DNA of 52,194 nt from an uncultured Actinomycetes bacterium (GTDB lineage: Bacteria > Actinomycetota > Acidimicrobiia > Acidimicrobiales > Microtrichaceae): assembly GCA_903852755.1 (NCBI GenBank), contig CAINRS010000160.1, forward strand, positions 1-52,194. The letters run 5' to 3'. The notes under the pieces were generated by a model. That model saw only the letters and a list, made by a program, of their open reading frames with translations, ran no database searches and had not been told where the DNA came from. Of the stretch, positions 7,726-15,493 are shown in pieces (position 1 is the first letter of the stretch; every line of letters starts with the position of its first letter). The position numbers and the translations under genes were made by a program.

Positions 7726-8763
7726 TCACGTCGTCCCGTCCTGGAGCAGCGCGGCGAGGTCGGCGACTTCTCCGGCGTACGGTTCGACGGACGGCAGGCC
7801 AGGTTCGGTCCGAGGGGTCCGACCGATGGAGCTCCAGGCCAGATTGGACTGGTCGAGCAACGGTCGGGCGAGCTCCCCCATACCCAGCCGGTCCGCCTGA
7901 GCTGCGCGGCGTGCCAACTCCGTCGCCTGCCGGGCGACGCGGAGGCGCGCCGACGGTGGGCGGCCGACGTCGGAGGTCATCCACAGGGACAGCGAACCCA
8001 CGGGGCGACCGCGCCCGACGACGACCCTGGAACTGGCGCCGAGCCGGGCGGCGTCACCGTCGGGCTGGAACGACGAGACGCCCACCACGATCCCGGTGGC
8101 GTCCTCCACGAGCACGGCCGAGATGCCGGTGACCGCTGCCACGTAGATGCCCGCTCGGAACCCGGTGCCGACCGACACCGCGCCGTCACCGGGGACGGCA
8201 CGGGTCCTGGTCCGCCGTACATCGAGCACACCCGAGCTCAGCCACGACGGATCGACCCAGACCGGTCCGTCCTCGGCGACACCACCGACGACGGGCGGCA
8301 AGCTCACGAAGGCCTCCTGAGCGTCCGAGAGCGCCCCACCGTCGGAGGGCCCGGTGGCCGACGGCTCAACGCGGAGACCCAGCTGCTGTCGGAGGGACGT
8401 CGCCTCCGCCGACCACGCGTCCGAGGAGGGGCCAGCGGCCTCACTTCGCTCGTACTCGGAGTGCAGCACAGCCAAACGTGAGACGACTGCGCCCACGTCG
8501 TCCGCCAGCTGGCTCGTTCGGTCCGGGATGGGGTGAGCGAGTCCGAGCACGCGGAGCGACTCCTCCACCTCGTCGTCCAGCAGGCCGCCCGGGTCGACGG
8601 CGTCCACCACGAGGCCGAGGAGTCGCTGGTCGAGCGCGTCGGCGTAGGCGACCACACCGTCGACCAACGAGACGGCTGCCACACCGGCTGGGCCGGGCTC
8701 CGCTCCGGTCACGAGCTCCCACCGCCAGAGCTCCGAGTCGAAGACCTGATCGAGCTCAGTCAC
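7726..8763 (-). CDS. Hypothetical protein of the kinase/surface-protein gene group
   Basis: 345 aa, GTG start, acidic, cytoplasmic by composition. The N-terminal part holds a VVAYADALDQRLLGLVVDAV stretch. The central part (~160-270) is beta-rich, with RAGIYVAAVTGISAVLVEDA and GIVVGVSSFQPDGDAARLG. The C-terminal ~70 residues are helical (RVARQATELARRAAQADRLG). No catalytic motif is evident and I cannot name a family. The gene starts 21 bp after the stop of the IPT/Thr-stalk surface protein gene and ends 37 bp before the next gene on the same strand. Confidence 0.7.
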   Translation of the reverse strand: MTELDQVFDSELWRWELVTGAEPGPAGVAAVSLVDGVVAYADALDQRLLGLVVDAVDPGGLLDDEVEESLRVLGLAHPIPDRTSQLADDVGAVVSRLAVLHSEYERSEAAGPSSDAWSAEATSLRQQLGLRVEPSATGPSDGGALSDAQEAFVSLPPVVGGVAEDGPVWVDPSWLSSGVLDVRRTRTRAVPGDGAVSVGTGFRAGIYVAAVTGISAVLVEDATGIVVGVSSFQPDGDAARLGASSRVVVGRGRPVGSLSLWMTSDVGRPPSARLRVARQATELARRAAQADRLGMGELARPLLDQSNLAWSSIGRTPRTEPGLPSVEPYAGEVADLAALLQDGTT

Positions 8764-8784
8764 GGCAGCTCAATCCCACGGACA

Positions 8785-10593
8785 TCACCACGGTCCGTCC
8801 CGCTCGTCGTCCGGTTCCCGCTGGTCCGGCCCGCTCGAGACCCAGGCGCGGGAAGTGAGCAGCACGACGCAGCACGCAAGTAGGACCAAGAGCGCGACAC
8901 CTGCCGGCGTCACCGCGGTCGAGGCCACCGTCGCCACCGCCCGGACGGTCGGCGACCCAGGGTCCTCCTGACCACCCGACGGTGCACCCGATGGCGGCGG
9001 CGGGTCGGCAGCGGGAGCTGCAGACTCTGCAACCCCGACGACGGGCGGGTCAGGTTCCGGCGGTGAGGCAGTTGGAACGGTCGCAGGCGTCCCGGCCGAA
9101 GGGCGACTGGGCCGAGCCGTCCCGGTCGACGTGGTCGAGGACCGACCCGGCCCGGGCACGGTCCTCACGCCAGCCACCTCCGGCGACTGCGGGATCGTCG
9201 TGGCCGACGGTGGCGGTCCGAGCGGCACCGTCGTGGTGGTCGGCACCGTCGTGGTGCTCGTGGTGGTCGGGGGAACCGTCGTCGTGGTCGTCGGGACCGT
9301 CGTCGTGGTCGGGGGAACCGTCGTCGTGGTGGTCGAGGTGGTCGGGGGAACCGTCGTCGTGGTCGTCGGGACCGTCGTCGTGGTCGGGGGAACCGTCGTC
9401 GTGGTCGTCGGGACCGTCGTCGTGGTCGTCGGCACCGTCGTCGTGGTCGTCGTGGTCGTCGTGGTCGGAATGCACAGTTCCGGGTCCGTCGCTCCAGGTC
9501 CCACAGTGGTGGTCCCACTCGGACACGTCGTCGGCCCGGTGGCGCCCTCGACGTCCACGTAGGTTCCGATCGGTGCGGGGAGACAGGCCGTCGCACCGGC
9601 GACCCCGCTGAACGTCCCCGGCGGACAGATAGACGGCGAGGTCGCCCCCTCGGTGTCCACGAACGACCCAGGTGGTGCCGGGTCGCACGGCTCGACACCC
9701 TCGCTCGAGAACGTCCCCGGCGCACAGGCTCCGGGGACCCCATCGAGGATCCACGCGAAGCTCTGGGCGCTCTGCGAGTCCTGCCCGAGATCGCCGTTCG
9801 CGACGACGATGCGGGCCGTCTCCGTCTCGTAGATCGGGGGTGAGACCACCACGACCTCCCGGTCGGAGAGCACGGTGAAGCTCGGCCTGCACGCCGTGCA
9901 GAAGCCACCGAACCCGACGTTCGTAACTCCCGTGAACCCGCAGCCGGTGAGGACCACCTCGGTGCCGCCATCTGCAGGACCGAACTGCGGGTCGAACCCG
10001 AACACCACGGGACCTGAGTCCGGCGGCAGGAAGGCACATCGATCGTCCGGCACGGGAGGAGGGGCGACCTCCGAGGTGTACTCGAACAGCCCGGGACTGA
10101 TCGAGACACTGCCGGACCATCCGAGCCGGAGTCGGACCTCCGAGACCTCGGGTGTCGGCGGCGAGACAGCGACGATCACGTTGTCGGAGACCACCGTGAA
10201 GTCGGCCGACCGGTCGCCGAAGGCGACCGACTCGACCTGGCGGAACGAGCAACCGAGCAGCAGCACGGACGTGCCCCCCGTGGTCGGGCCACTGGACGGC
10301 GAGAACCCCAACACCACTGGTCCGCTCGCCGCAGGCGGACCGATCTCCAGGTCCACCGTCCCGCCCACTGGAGCCGGAACCCCACACACGTCGGTCGGGA
10401 CCACACCGTCCCCGCCGGGTCCGGGAGCGTCCGGGAACACCGGCGGCGGCGAATCCGGTCCGACCGGCGGCGATTCGCTCAGGATCGGCGAGGAGCGCAA
10501 CCCTCCTCCGATCGAGGCGAAGGTCCATCCCAGGATCAGCAGGACGGCGAGTGCCGGACCGAGCCGTGGCCTGAGTCCCTGCCGTGTTCCCAC
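8785..10593 (-). CDS. Surface protein: signal peptide, two IPT/TIG domains, Cys-rich repeats, Thr/Pro stalk, C-terminal membrane anchor
   Basis: 602 aa from the GTG at 10593, chosen for the GGGGAG site six bases upstream; TTG and ATG codons at 10644 and 10611 are alternatives. Order: basic n-region plus hydrophobic signal or anchor (~8-28); two IPT/TIG-like Ig domains, each opening with GPVVLGFSPSSGPTTGGT or GPVVFGFDPQFGPADGGT; a GCC2/GCC3-like Cys-rich stretch (CAPGTFSSEGVEPCDPAPPG, repeated about three times); a long Thr/Pro/Val stalk; a Pro/Ser-rich linker; and a transmembrane helix (AGVALLVLLACCVVLLTS) before an acidic tail. No LPXTG-like motif is seen. It is probably a cell-surface adhesin or structural protein. 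It follows the kinase and a signal-peptide membrane protein in one direction. Confidence 0.85.
   Translation of the reverse strand: MGTRQGLRPRLGPALAVLLILGWTFASIGGGLRSSPILSESPPVGPDSPPPVFPDAPGPGGDGVVPTDVCGVPAPVGGTVDLEIGPPAASGPVVLGFSPSSGPTTGGTSVLLLGCSFRQVESVAFGDRSADFTVVSDNVIVAVSPPTPEVSEVRLRLGWSGSVSISPGLFEYTSEVAPPPVPDDRCAFLPPDSGPVVFGFDPQFGPADGGTEVVLTGCGFTGVTNVGFGGFCTACRPSFTVLSDREVVVVSPPIYETETARIVVANGDLGQDSQSAQSFAWILDGVPGACAPGTFSSEGVEPCDPAPPGSFVDTEGATSPSICPPGTFSGVAGATACLPAPIGTYVDVEGATGPTTCPSGTTTVGPGATDPELCIPTTTTTTTTTTVPTTTTTVPTTTTTVPPTTTTVPTTTTTVPPTTSTTTTTVPPTTTTVPTTTTTVPPTTTSTTTVPTTTTVPLGPPPSATTIPQSPEVAGVRTVPGPGRSSTTSTGTARPSRPSAGTPATVPTASPPEPDPPVVGVAESAAPAADPPPPSGAPSGGQEDPGSPTVRAVATVASTAVTPAGVALLVLLACCVVLLTSRAWVSSGPDQREPDDERDGPW
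9225..9470. repeat. Low-complexity tandem tract encoding the Thr/Pro/Val stalk
   Basis: Degenerate 6- to 24-bp repeats built from gtcgtggtc and ggaaccgtc units, encoding TTTTVP-type repeats on the minus strand. The opposite strand gives a spurious poly-Val ORF. The length is probably variable between strains. Confidence 0.9.
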
Positions 10594-10634
10594 CCGTCGC
10601 TCCCCAGGCATGCGCCGACAATCCGACCCCCTGC

Positions 10635-10640
10635 ACGGTA
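10635..10640 (-). promoter_or_regulatory. Possible -10 element (TACCGT) of the IPT surface protein gene
   Basis: TACCGT on the minus strand would give a transcript starting near 10628, about 35 nt before the chosen GTG. It would exclude the TTG at 10644 as the start. No convincing -35 is present. Confidence 0.35.
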
Positions 10641-10758
10641 CCAACCTGACGGCCAGGGGCGCTGCGGTGGGTAGGACCGCCCAGGAGGGCCCGTCCCGCT
10701 CCGGTCGGCGCGAAGGTGACGGGGTGGCGACCCGGGACCCCGTCGGACCGCCCGCTCG

Positions 10759-11625
10759 TCAGCCGCCGCGGTACGGGGGCGGCTGAGGCACCGATCCGGG
10801 CGGCGCTCCGCTTTCCGGTACGAACGCGACCGTCCCGCCGATGCTGTCGAACTCGTCCTCCATGCTCAGCGGGCCGGGCGAGATCCAGCCCACAAGCCCC
10901 CCGAGGACCACTGCGATCAGCACGAGCGGAATCGCCACTCCGAGCGTCGGCGCCAGGATCCCGAGCAACGACAGGGACATGACCAGCGCCGTGGCGGCAC
11001 CCAGTCCGATCAGACCGAAGCGGACTGCCCGGCGCCAGCGGCTCGGCGCCAACCGCCGTCTCGACACCGCTACCAGCGTCGCGATCAGACCAGCCACCGT
11101 GAGTCCGGCCACGACGAGCGTGAAGACCGAGAGCACCGAGACCGGGGAGCCCGCAACCCGGAGCACGAAGTCCTGCGAACCGAGCACCTCACGCTCGGTC
11201 GACAGCACCTCGAGCCGTCCGACCAGCAGCCCGGACGCCTGGTGCTCGGCGCTGACGAACACGTCCTGCCCGTCGACCACCAGGTCGACGGTCTGCCCCG
11301 GCCGGATCCTCGTGGGGTCGTAGGACACATCGAGACCGACCACCGACAGGCCGAGCACCCGGCCGGCGATCCTGACGCGACCAACCTCGACGACCTGGTC
11401 GGAGTCGTTGGTGGCACGGACCACGATGTCGGTCTGGCCGATCGGTTCGACCACCACCGGAGCACCACTGTCGGCCTCGGCGAGCGACTGACCGTTGATC
11501 GACGCGTCGACGCTGAGCGACCCGCCTTCGGCGAGCGCGACGGCCCACGGGCCGAGCGTCACTGCCAGCAGCGCGGCGGCGACCACCCCCGCCCTGACCC
11601 GGAGTGAGTTCCTGCCGGACGTCAC
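10759..11625 (-). CDS. Secreted/membrane protein with signal peptide and two C-terminal membrane helices
   Basis: 288 aa from the GTG at 11625, preceded by GAGGGGAG four bases upstream; a much longer open frame upstream lacks coding character. A cleavable signal peptide is likely (SLRVRAGVVAAALLAVTLGPWAVALA). An extracytoplasmic beta-rich domain follows (~30-165: IVVRATNDSDQVVEVGRVRI, then SYDPTRIRPGQTVDLVVDG), reminiscent of an Ig-like or NEW3-like fold. Then come a hydrophobic segment (SVFTLVVAGLTVAGLIATLVAV), a basic loop, further hydrophobic segments (FGLIGLGAATALVMSLSLLGI; VAIPLVLIAVVLGGLVGWI) and a Pro-rich cytoplasmic tail. It lies between the kinase and the IPT surface protein and may be a kinase partner. 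The family is not recognised. Confidence 0.8.
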   Translation of the reverse strand: MTSGRNSLRVRAGVVAAALLAVTLGPWAVALAEGGSLSVDASINGQSLAEADSGAPVVVEPIGQTDIVVRATNDSDQVVEVGRVRIAGRVLGLSVVGLDVSYDPTRIRPGQTVDLVVDGQDVFVSAEHQASGLLVGRLEVLSTEREVLGSQDFVLRVAGSPVSVLSVFTLVVAGLTVAGLIATLVAVSRRRLAPSRWRRAVRFGLIGLGAATALVMSLSLLGILAPTLGVAIPLVLIAVVLGGLVGWISPGPLSMEDEFDSIGGTVAFVPESGAPPGSVPQPPPYRGG

Positions 11626-11701
11626 CGTGCTCCCCTCACCGGGGATCTGAACCCCTCGCTGAACCCTCCACCGATCGTCGACACGCACCGCACGCCGACA
11701 C

Positions 11702-13387
11702 TCACCCAGGATCCTCGACCATGGCCACCACGCGGTAGTGGCGGCGTCGGCGTTGCAGCAGCCCGAAGCGCGCCGCCAGACACGACGTCCCAATCCCGAC
11801 CAGCGCCCCGACCAACCCGCCCAGGGCCAGTGAGAAGGCGCTGAGCACCCCGCCGCCGAGGGTCCAGAACCAGAGCGTCAGGCACGACCCGACGACAGCT
11901 GCGCTGAGGGTGAGCCCGACGGCGCTCCCGGTCAGTCGGACACCCCGGACGAGCGCCCGCAGGTTGGCGACGGCGACCGCGAGCGCACCGACGACGAACA
12001 CGAGCGGCAGCCAGCCGCCAATGGTCGCGTACCACGGCTTCGCAGACGCGGAACGCACGGTGAACGGCACGACCCGAAGTCCCGGGCCCGAGTCGACACC
12101 GTCCCGGAGGATCATCTCGGCGCTCAGGTCCGCCGAGTTCCAGATGCCCCGGAGCACGCGCTGGGACTCCTGTCGGTCCGGGACTGCGAGCGTGGCCTGC
12201 CAGGCCCCGTCGGGTCCGACGACCGGCGCCGGGTCGGTCAATTCACCCAACTGGATCGGGCCCGCGCTCGCTCGGACCGACACCGACACCGACTCCGGCA
12301 CCGGCTCGGACTCCCGCCCGGAGATGACCACTGGTCGGCTCAGGTCGACCACGATCGGTGTCACCGTGGCCAGGTCCTGACCGGCGACGAAGTACACCCC
12401 CTGTGTCACGGCGGCCGGTTCGGGCGCTGCGAGGGGGCCGCCCCCGAGCACGAGTGCGAGCGCAGCCGCAGCCAGGGCGACCCCACCGACCACGGCGAGC
12501 GTCCGGCGCCGGGACCCGTCGGGCTCAGCCCCAGCATCGGCCCGATCGGGCGGCGGCGTCGCAGGGGATGGGGCCGGAGGCGTGGCCTCGGCGCCAGCCG
12601 GAGCCACGGACGCCACCGGTGCCGCCGGAGCGACCGGTGGCGGCACATCGAACTCGGCCACCGTCGGCAACTGCTCGGCCGGCCAGGCCGGGACCAGTGC
12701 GAGGCCCTCCAGAAAACGGGCTGCGGAACGAGCCGACTGCGGACGGTCGGTCGGCTCGGGTTGCACCAGCGCCGCAGCGAGGGAGGTCAACTCCGGGTGC
12801 GGGGTCGAGCAGCGGTCGAGGACCATGCCCAGGATCACCCCCACCGAGTACAGGTCTGACCTCTGGTCGGCATCGGCGCCGTAGAGGACCTCCGGCGCCA
12901 TGAAGCCGGCGGTGCCGGCGGCGGTCGGCATCTGGGTGACCCGCGGCCGGTCGATCGCCACGGCCAGTCCGAAGTCGCTGATCCGCACGGTCGGACGGAC
13001 CGAGCCTGCCGGCAGGTCGAGCAGTGCGTTCGACGGTTTGATGTCGCGGTGGACGACGCCGCTGTCGTGGAGCTGGGCGAGGCCCAGGAGCAGCTGTCGG
13101 GCGACGTCGACGGCGACCCACGGGTCCACCTGCTCGTGGGAGCCGAGCCACTCCTGCAGGTCCCCGGCGTTGGAGTACTGCATCACGAGCAGCGACCGAC
13201 TCCGATCCTGGAGCCAGTCGAGGTTGCGGACCAGATTGGGGTGGTCGACGTCGAGTTGCTGCTCGTTCAGGAATCGCAGCCGGGCCTCACCGTCGGACGC
13301 CTCGAGCACCTTGACCGCCACGAGAGTGCCGCCCGGAGCGACCGCCAGCAGCACGGACCCGCTGGCTCCCCGCCCGAGTCTCGCCAC
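11702..13387 (-). CDS. Membrane Ser/Thr protein kinase (start disrupted)
   Basis: 561 aa from the first usable in-frame start. Hanks-type kinase: Gly loop GRGASG (5-10), VAVK with Lys26, HRDIKPSN (catalytic Asp115), DFG (138-140), APE (164-166). A Pro/Ala-rich juxtamembrane linker precedes a transmembrane helix (~300-318), an extracytoplasmic beta-rich region (~325-455), and three or four further hydrophobic segments. The GTG at 13387 would start the protein just before the Gly loop. The in-frame DNA upstream still encodes a kinase-like lead-in (PFDPLVGTPYRLVARLGRG) but has no start codon before a stop, so a frameshift is likely (see the region 13388-13524). It heads the group of surface and unknown proteins downstream. 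Confidence 0.88.
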   Translation of the reverse strand: MARLGRGASGSVLLAVAPGGTLVAVKVLEASDGEARLRFLNEQQLDVDHPNLVRNLDWLQDRSRSLLVMQYSNAGDLQEWLGSHEQVDPWVAVDVARQLLLGLAQLHDSGVVHRDIKPSNALLDLPAGSVRPTVRISDFGLAVAIDRPRVTQMPTAAGTAGFMAPEVLYGADADQRSDLYSVGVILGMVLDRCSTPHPELTSLAAALVQPEPTDRPQSARSAARFLEGLALVPAWPAEQLPTVAEFDVPPPVAPAAPVASVAPAGAEATPPAPSPATPPPDRADAGAEPDGSRRRTLAVVGGVALAAAALALVLGGGPLAAPEPAAVTQGVYFVAGQDLATVTPIVVDLSRPVVISGRESEPVPESVSVSVRASAGPIQLGELTDPAPVVGPDGAWQATLAVPDRQESQRVLRGIWNSADLSAEMILRDGVDSGPGLRVVPFTVRSASAKPWYATIGGWLPLVFVVGALAVAVANLRALVRGVRLTGSAVGLTLSAAVVGSCLTLWFWTLGGGVLSAFSLALGGLVGALVGIGTSCLAARFGLLQRRRRHYRVVAMVEDPG

Positions 13388-13524
13388 GAGCCGGTACGGC
13401 GTTCCGACCAGCGGGTCGAACGGCGGCGGACCTCCCGGTGGGGCTCCGGGCGACGTCAGGTCGGACAGGGTTCCAACCTGCTGCGTCGCGCCGAGATCGT
13501 CGGCCGAGGATCGGGTTCAGTCAC
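13388..13524 (-). other. Probable original N-terminus of the kinase gene, out of frame by one base
   Basis: A GTG at 13524-13522 has a good ribosome binding site (GGAGAGG at 13533-13527) and begins VTEPDPR. The downstream in-frame continuation of the kinase (SADDLGATQQVGTLSDLTSP..., leading into PFDPLVGTPYRLVARL) is in another frame. The 137-bp distance to the kinase GTG is two bases more than a multiple of three. Adding one base within about 13500-13515 would join the two into a normal kinase start. It is either a real frameshift mutation, a recoding site or a sequencing error. Confidence 0.55.
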
Positions 13525-13592
13525 GACCTCTCCAGTCACCATCGCGGGGCACCCGCAGCACCGCAGAGTGGAGCGTACCCGCCAGCGTCGGT

Positions 13593-13633
13593 CGAGCGAG
13601 CGACGTCGGTCACCGGAGTGCGGCGCTCGCTCG
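13593..13633 (-). terminator. Hairpin downstream of the mftABC operon
   Basis: A perfect 10-bp inverted repeat (CGAGCGAGCG at 13593-13602 and CGCTCGCTCG at 13624-13633) with a 21-nt loop, 48 bases after the mftC stop. There is no U-tract, as is usual in high-GC actinobacteria. It separates mftC from the kinase gene. Confidence 0.5.
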
Positions 13634-13680
13634 GTGGTCGGAGCACACGCCACGCAACGGCAACCAGGACGGGTGCGACC

Positions 13681-14850
13681 TCAGCGCCGACTGGTGGGGC
13701 GCAGCGTCACCGGCGAGGGCACGGGGACGCCCGGACGGGAGTGGTCGACGGTGGACCGCGGCAACTCGGCGTCGCCGATCGCTGCGAGGAGCGGCTCGGC
13801 GTTGCCGAGCACGCACTCGGGGTCGGGGTCGGTGAGGTCGAGTCCCACGAAGAACTTCGATGCCATGCAGCCGCCCTGACAGGCGTCGTAGCTCCCGCAA
13901 CTGACGCACGCACCGGCACTGTCGGGCTCCCGGAGCGACGCGAACAGGTCGGAGTCGCGCCAGACACCGGTGAACCCGCCCCGGTCGCGGACGTTGCCGG
14001 CGAGGAACTCGTCGTGGATGACGAACGGGCACGCGTAGACGTCACCGACCGGATCGATCAGGCACACCACCCGGCCGGCACCGCAGAGGTTGAGGCCGGG
14101 CAGCGGCTCACCGAGCGCCGAGAGGTGGAAGAACGAGTCACCGGTGAGGACGTCCGGTCGGTCGAGCAGCCAGTGGTAGAGCCGGCGCTGCTGCTCCTGC
14201 GTCGGGTGGAGGTCGTGCCAGGAGTCGGCCCCCCGACCCGACGGCCGCAGCCGGGTGACCCGCAGCTGGGCGCCGTACCCGGCCGCGATCTCGCGGAAGC
14301 CGTCGAGCTGGTCGACGTTGTGGCGGGTCACGACGAGGGAGATCTTGAACGGCCCGAACCCGGCGTCGCGGAGGTGGCCCATCGCCTGGTGCGCTGCGGC
14401 GAAGGACCCTGCGCCGCGGACTGCGTCGTTGACCGTGGCGTCGGCTCCGTCGATCGAGATCTGGACGTCCACGTAGTCCATCGCCGCGAGCCGCTCGGCG
14501 GCGGCCCGGTCGATGAAGGTGCCGTTCGTCGAGAACTTCACGCCGACCTGGTGGTCGGTGGCGTACTGCACGATCTCGAAGAAGTCCTGGCGCAGCATGG
14601 GCTCGCCGCCGCCGAGGTTGACGTAGAAGACCTGGAGCCGCTGGAGCTCGTCGACGACAGCGAAGCACTCCTCGGTGGTCAGCTCGGCAGGGTCACGTCG
14701 ACCCGAGCTCGACAGGCAGTGCACGCAGCTCAGGTTGCAGGCGTAGGTGAGCTCCCACGTGAGGCAGATCGGGGCGTCGAGGCCCAGCCGGAACTCCTCG
14801 ACGAGCGGACGCGTGGCCGCGGGCGGCTGGGCGACGATCTCAGGCGGCAC
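13681..14850 (-). CDS. mftC: Mycofactocin radical SAM maturase MftC
   Basis: 389 aa. Radical SAM Cx3Cx2C motif at Cys38, Cys42 and Cys45 (CNLSCVHC) binding the SAM-cleaving 4Fe-4S cluster. A C-terminal SPASM region carries Cys256, Cys263, Cys274, Cys315, Cys318, Cys324, Cys328 and Cys346 for auxiliary clusters. In the established pathway MftC oxidatively decarboxylates the C-terminal Tyr of MftA and then forms a Val-Tyr carbon-carbon bond. The glycyl-rich NLGGGEPMLRQDF stretch is typical of SPASM maturases. The start overlaps the end of mftB by 11 bases. The other maturation genes (mftD, mftE, mftF) are not adjacent: a hairpin and the kinase gene follow. Confidence 0.96.
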   Translation of the reverse strand: MPPEIVAQPPAATRPLVEEFRLGLDAPICLTWELTYACNLSCVHCLSSSGRRDPAELTTEECFAVVDELQRLQVFYVNLGGGEPMLRQDFFEIVQYATDHQVGVKFSTNGTFIDRAAAERLAAMDYVDVQISIDGADATVNDAVRGAGSFAAAHQAMGHLRDAGFGPFKISLVVTRHNVDQLDGFREIAAGYGAQLRVTRLRPSGRGADSWHDLHPTQEQQRRLYHWLLDRPDVLTGDSFFHLSALGEPLPGLNLCGAGRVVCLIDPVGDVYACPFVIHDEFLAGNVRDRGGFTGVWRDSDLFASLREPDSAGACVSCGSYDACQGGCMASKFFVGLDLTDPDPECVLGNAEPLLAAIGDAELPRSTVDHSRPGVPVPSPVTLRPTSRR

Positions 14851-15160
14851 GGAGGACCTCCGAGTCGGACAACGTGGTCAGGGCGGCGAGGAACGAGCCG
14901 TACCGGCCCGGGTCCACGCCCACGCCGTCGAGGGCCTCGCGCACCGTCAGCTCACCGTCGAGGGCCTCGACCACGGCGAGCAGGTCGACGTGCTTGATGA
15001 ACGACAGCCGCCGGTTGCCGAAGTGGTAGGCGAGGGCCCCGAACCGTTCGGGACGGAACGAGACGTCGGGGTGCACGACCAGTCGGTCGTCGAGGGCGAC
15101 GGGCACGGGGTGCTCGGTGTCGGTCCGGACGGACTGCGGTGCGGTCAGTAGACCCCGCAC
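14840..15160 (-). CDS. mftB: Mycofactocin precursor-binding chaperone MftB
   Basis: 106 aa, a RiPP recognition element of the PqqD-like winged-helix fold that delivers MftA to MftC. The family signature VVHPDVSFRPERFGALAYHFGNRRLSFIKH is plain, followed by helices rich in Leu/Val. The GTG start at 15160 overlaps the last 16 bases of mftA, so translation is coupled. A slightly later start is possible, since the first ~20 residues are not conserved in character. It lies between mftA and mftC as in known mycofactocin loci. Confidence 0.94.
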   Translation of the reverse strand: MRGLLTAPQSVRTDTEHPVPVALDDRLVVHPDVSFRPERFGALAYHFGNRRLSFIKHVDLLAVVEALDGELTVREALDGVGVDPGRYGSFLAALTTLSDSEVLRAA

Positions 15161-15309
15161 ATGCCGTCGATCGAGACCTCCTCGACGAGGAGTTCCTCGA
15201 CGAGCAGCTCGGCGTCGGCACCTGCCGGTTCGGACGCCGCCACCTGATCGGCCGGGTCGTCCGTCGCCGGGTGGCGGTCGATGTGGTCCGCTGTCTGCAC
15301 GTTCGCCAC
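15145..15309 (-). CDS. mftA: Mycofactocin precursor peptide MftA
   Basis: 54 aa, GTG start with GAGGAGG six bases upstream. The C-terminus reads VEEVSIDGMCGVY, the invariant core of mycofactocin precursors. The final Val-Tyr pair is cross-linked by MftC and later released to become the redox cofactor. The leader is acidic and contains a small internal duplication, ELLVEELLVEE, encoded by an imperfect 15-bp DNA repeat. It is the first gene of mftABC and is transcribed divergently from the alcohol dehydrogenase gene at 15494. Confidence 0.97.
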   Translation of the reverse strand: MANVQTADHIDRHPATDDPADQVAASEPAGADAELLVEELLVEEVSIDGMCGVY

Positions 15310-15370
15310 GGTGGGCCTCCTCGGTGAGGTTCCGGCGGCTCCGGGAGCCACCTCGTTGGTCGCGGACGGG

Positions 15371-15376
15371 ATCGTA
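15371..15376 (-). promoter_or_regulatory. Possible -10 element (TACGAT) of mftABC
   Basis: TACGAT on the minus strand within the 184-bp mftA/ADH divergent intergenic region. It predicts a start near 15364 and a ~55-nt leader containing the GAGGAGG site. The -35 region is not recognisable. No clear operator palindrome was seen in this gap. Confidence 0.4.
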
Positions 15377-15493
15377 CCCCCGACGGGCGGGTGGGCGACG
15401 GCGCTCCGGCTACCTCTGGACGTCCTCGTGGTGTAGAACCGGGTCGAGCCACGCCGCGGAGCGGGGCGACACGCGAGCACCCCGGGGGGACCG

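Noticed and set aside
9131-9562. Plus-strand poly-Val ORF
   Set aside because: It is the complement of the Thr/Pro stalk tract of the minus-strand surface protein.
13456-13653. Separate 65-aa gene antisense to the mft side
   Set aside because: It is best explained as the frameshifted N-terminus of the kinase plus upstream non-coding sequence.
15310-15493. Operator palindrome in the mftA/ADH gap
   Set aside because: I looked for inverted repeats and found none convincing; only a possible -10 is reported.
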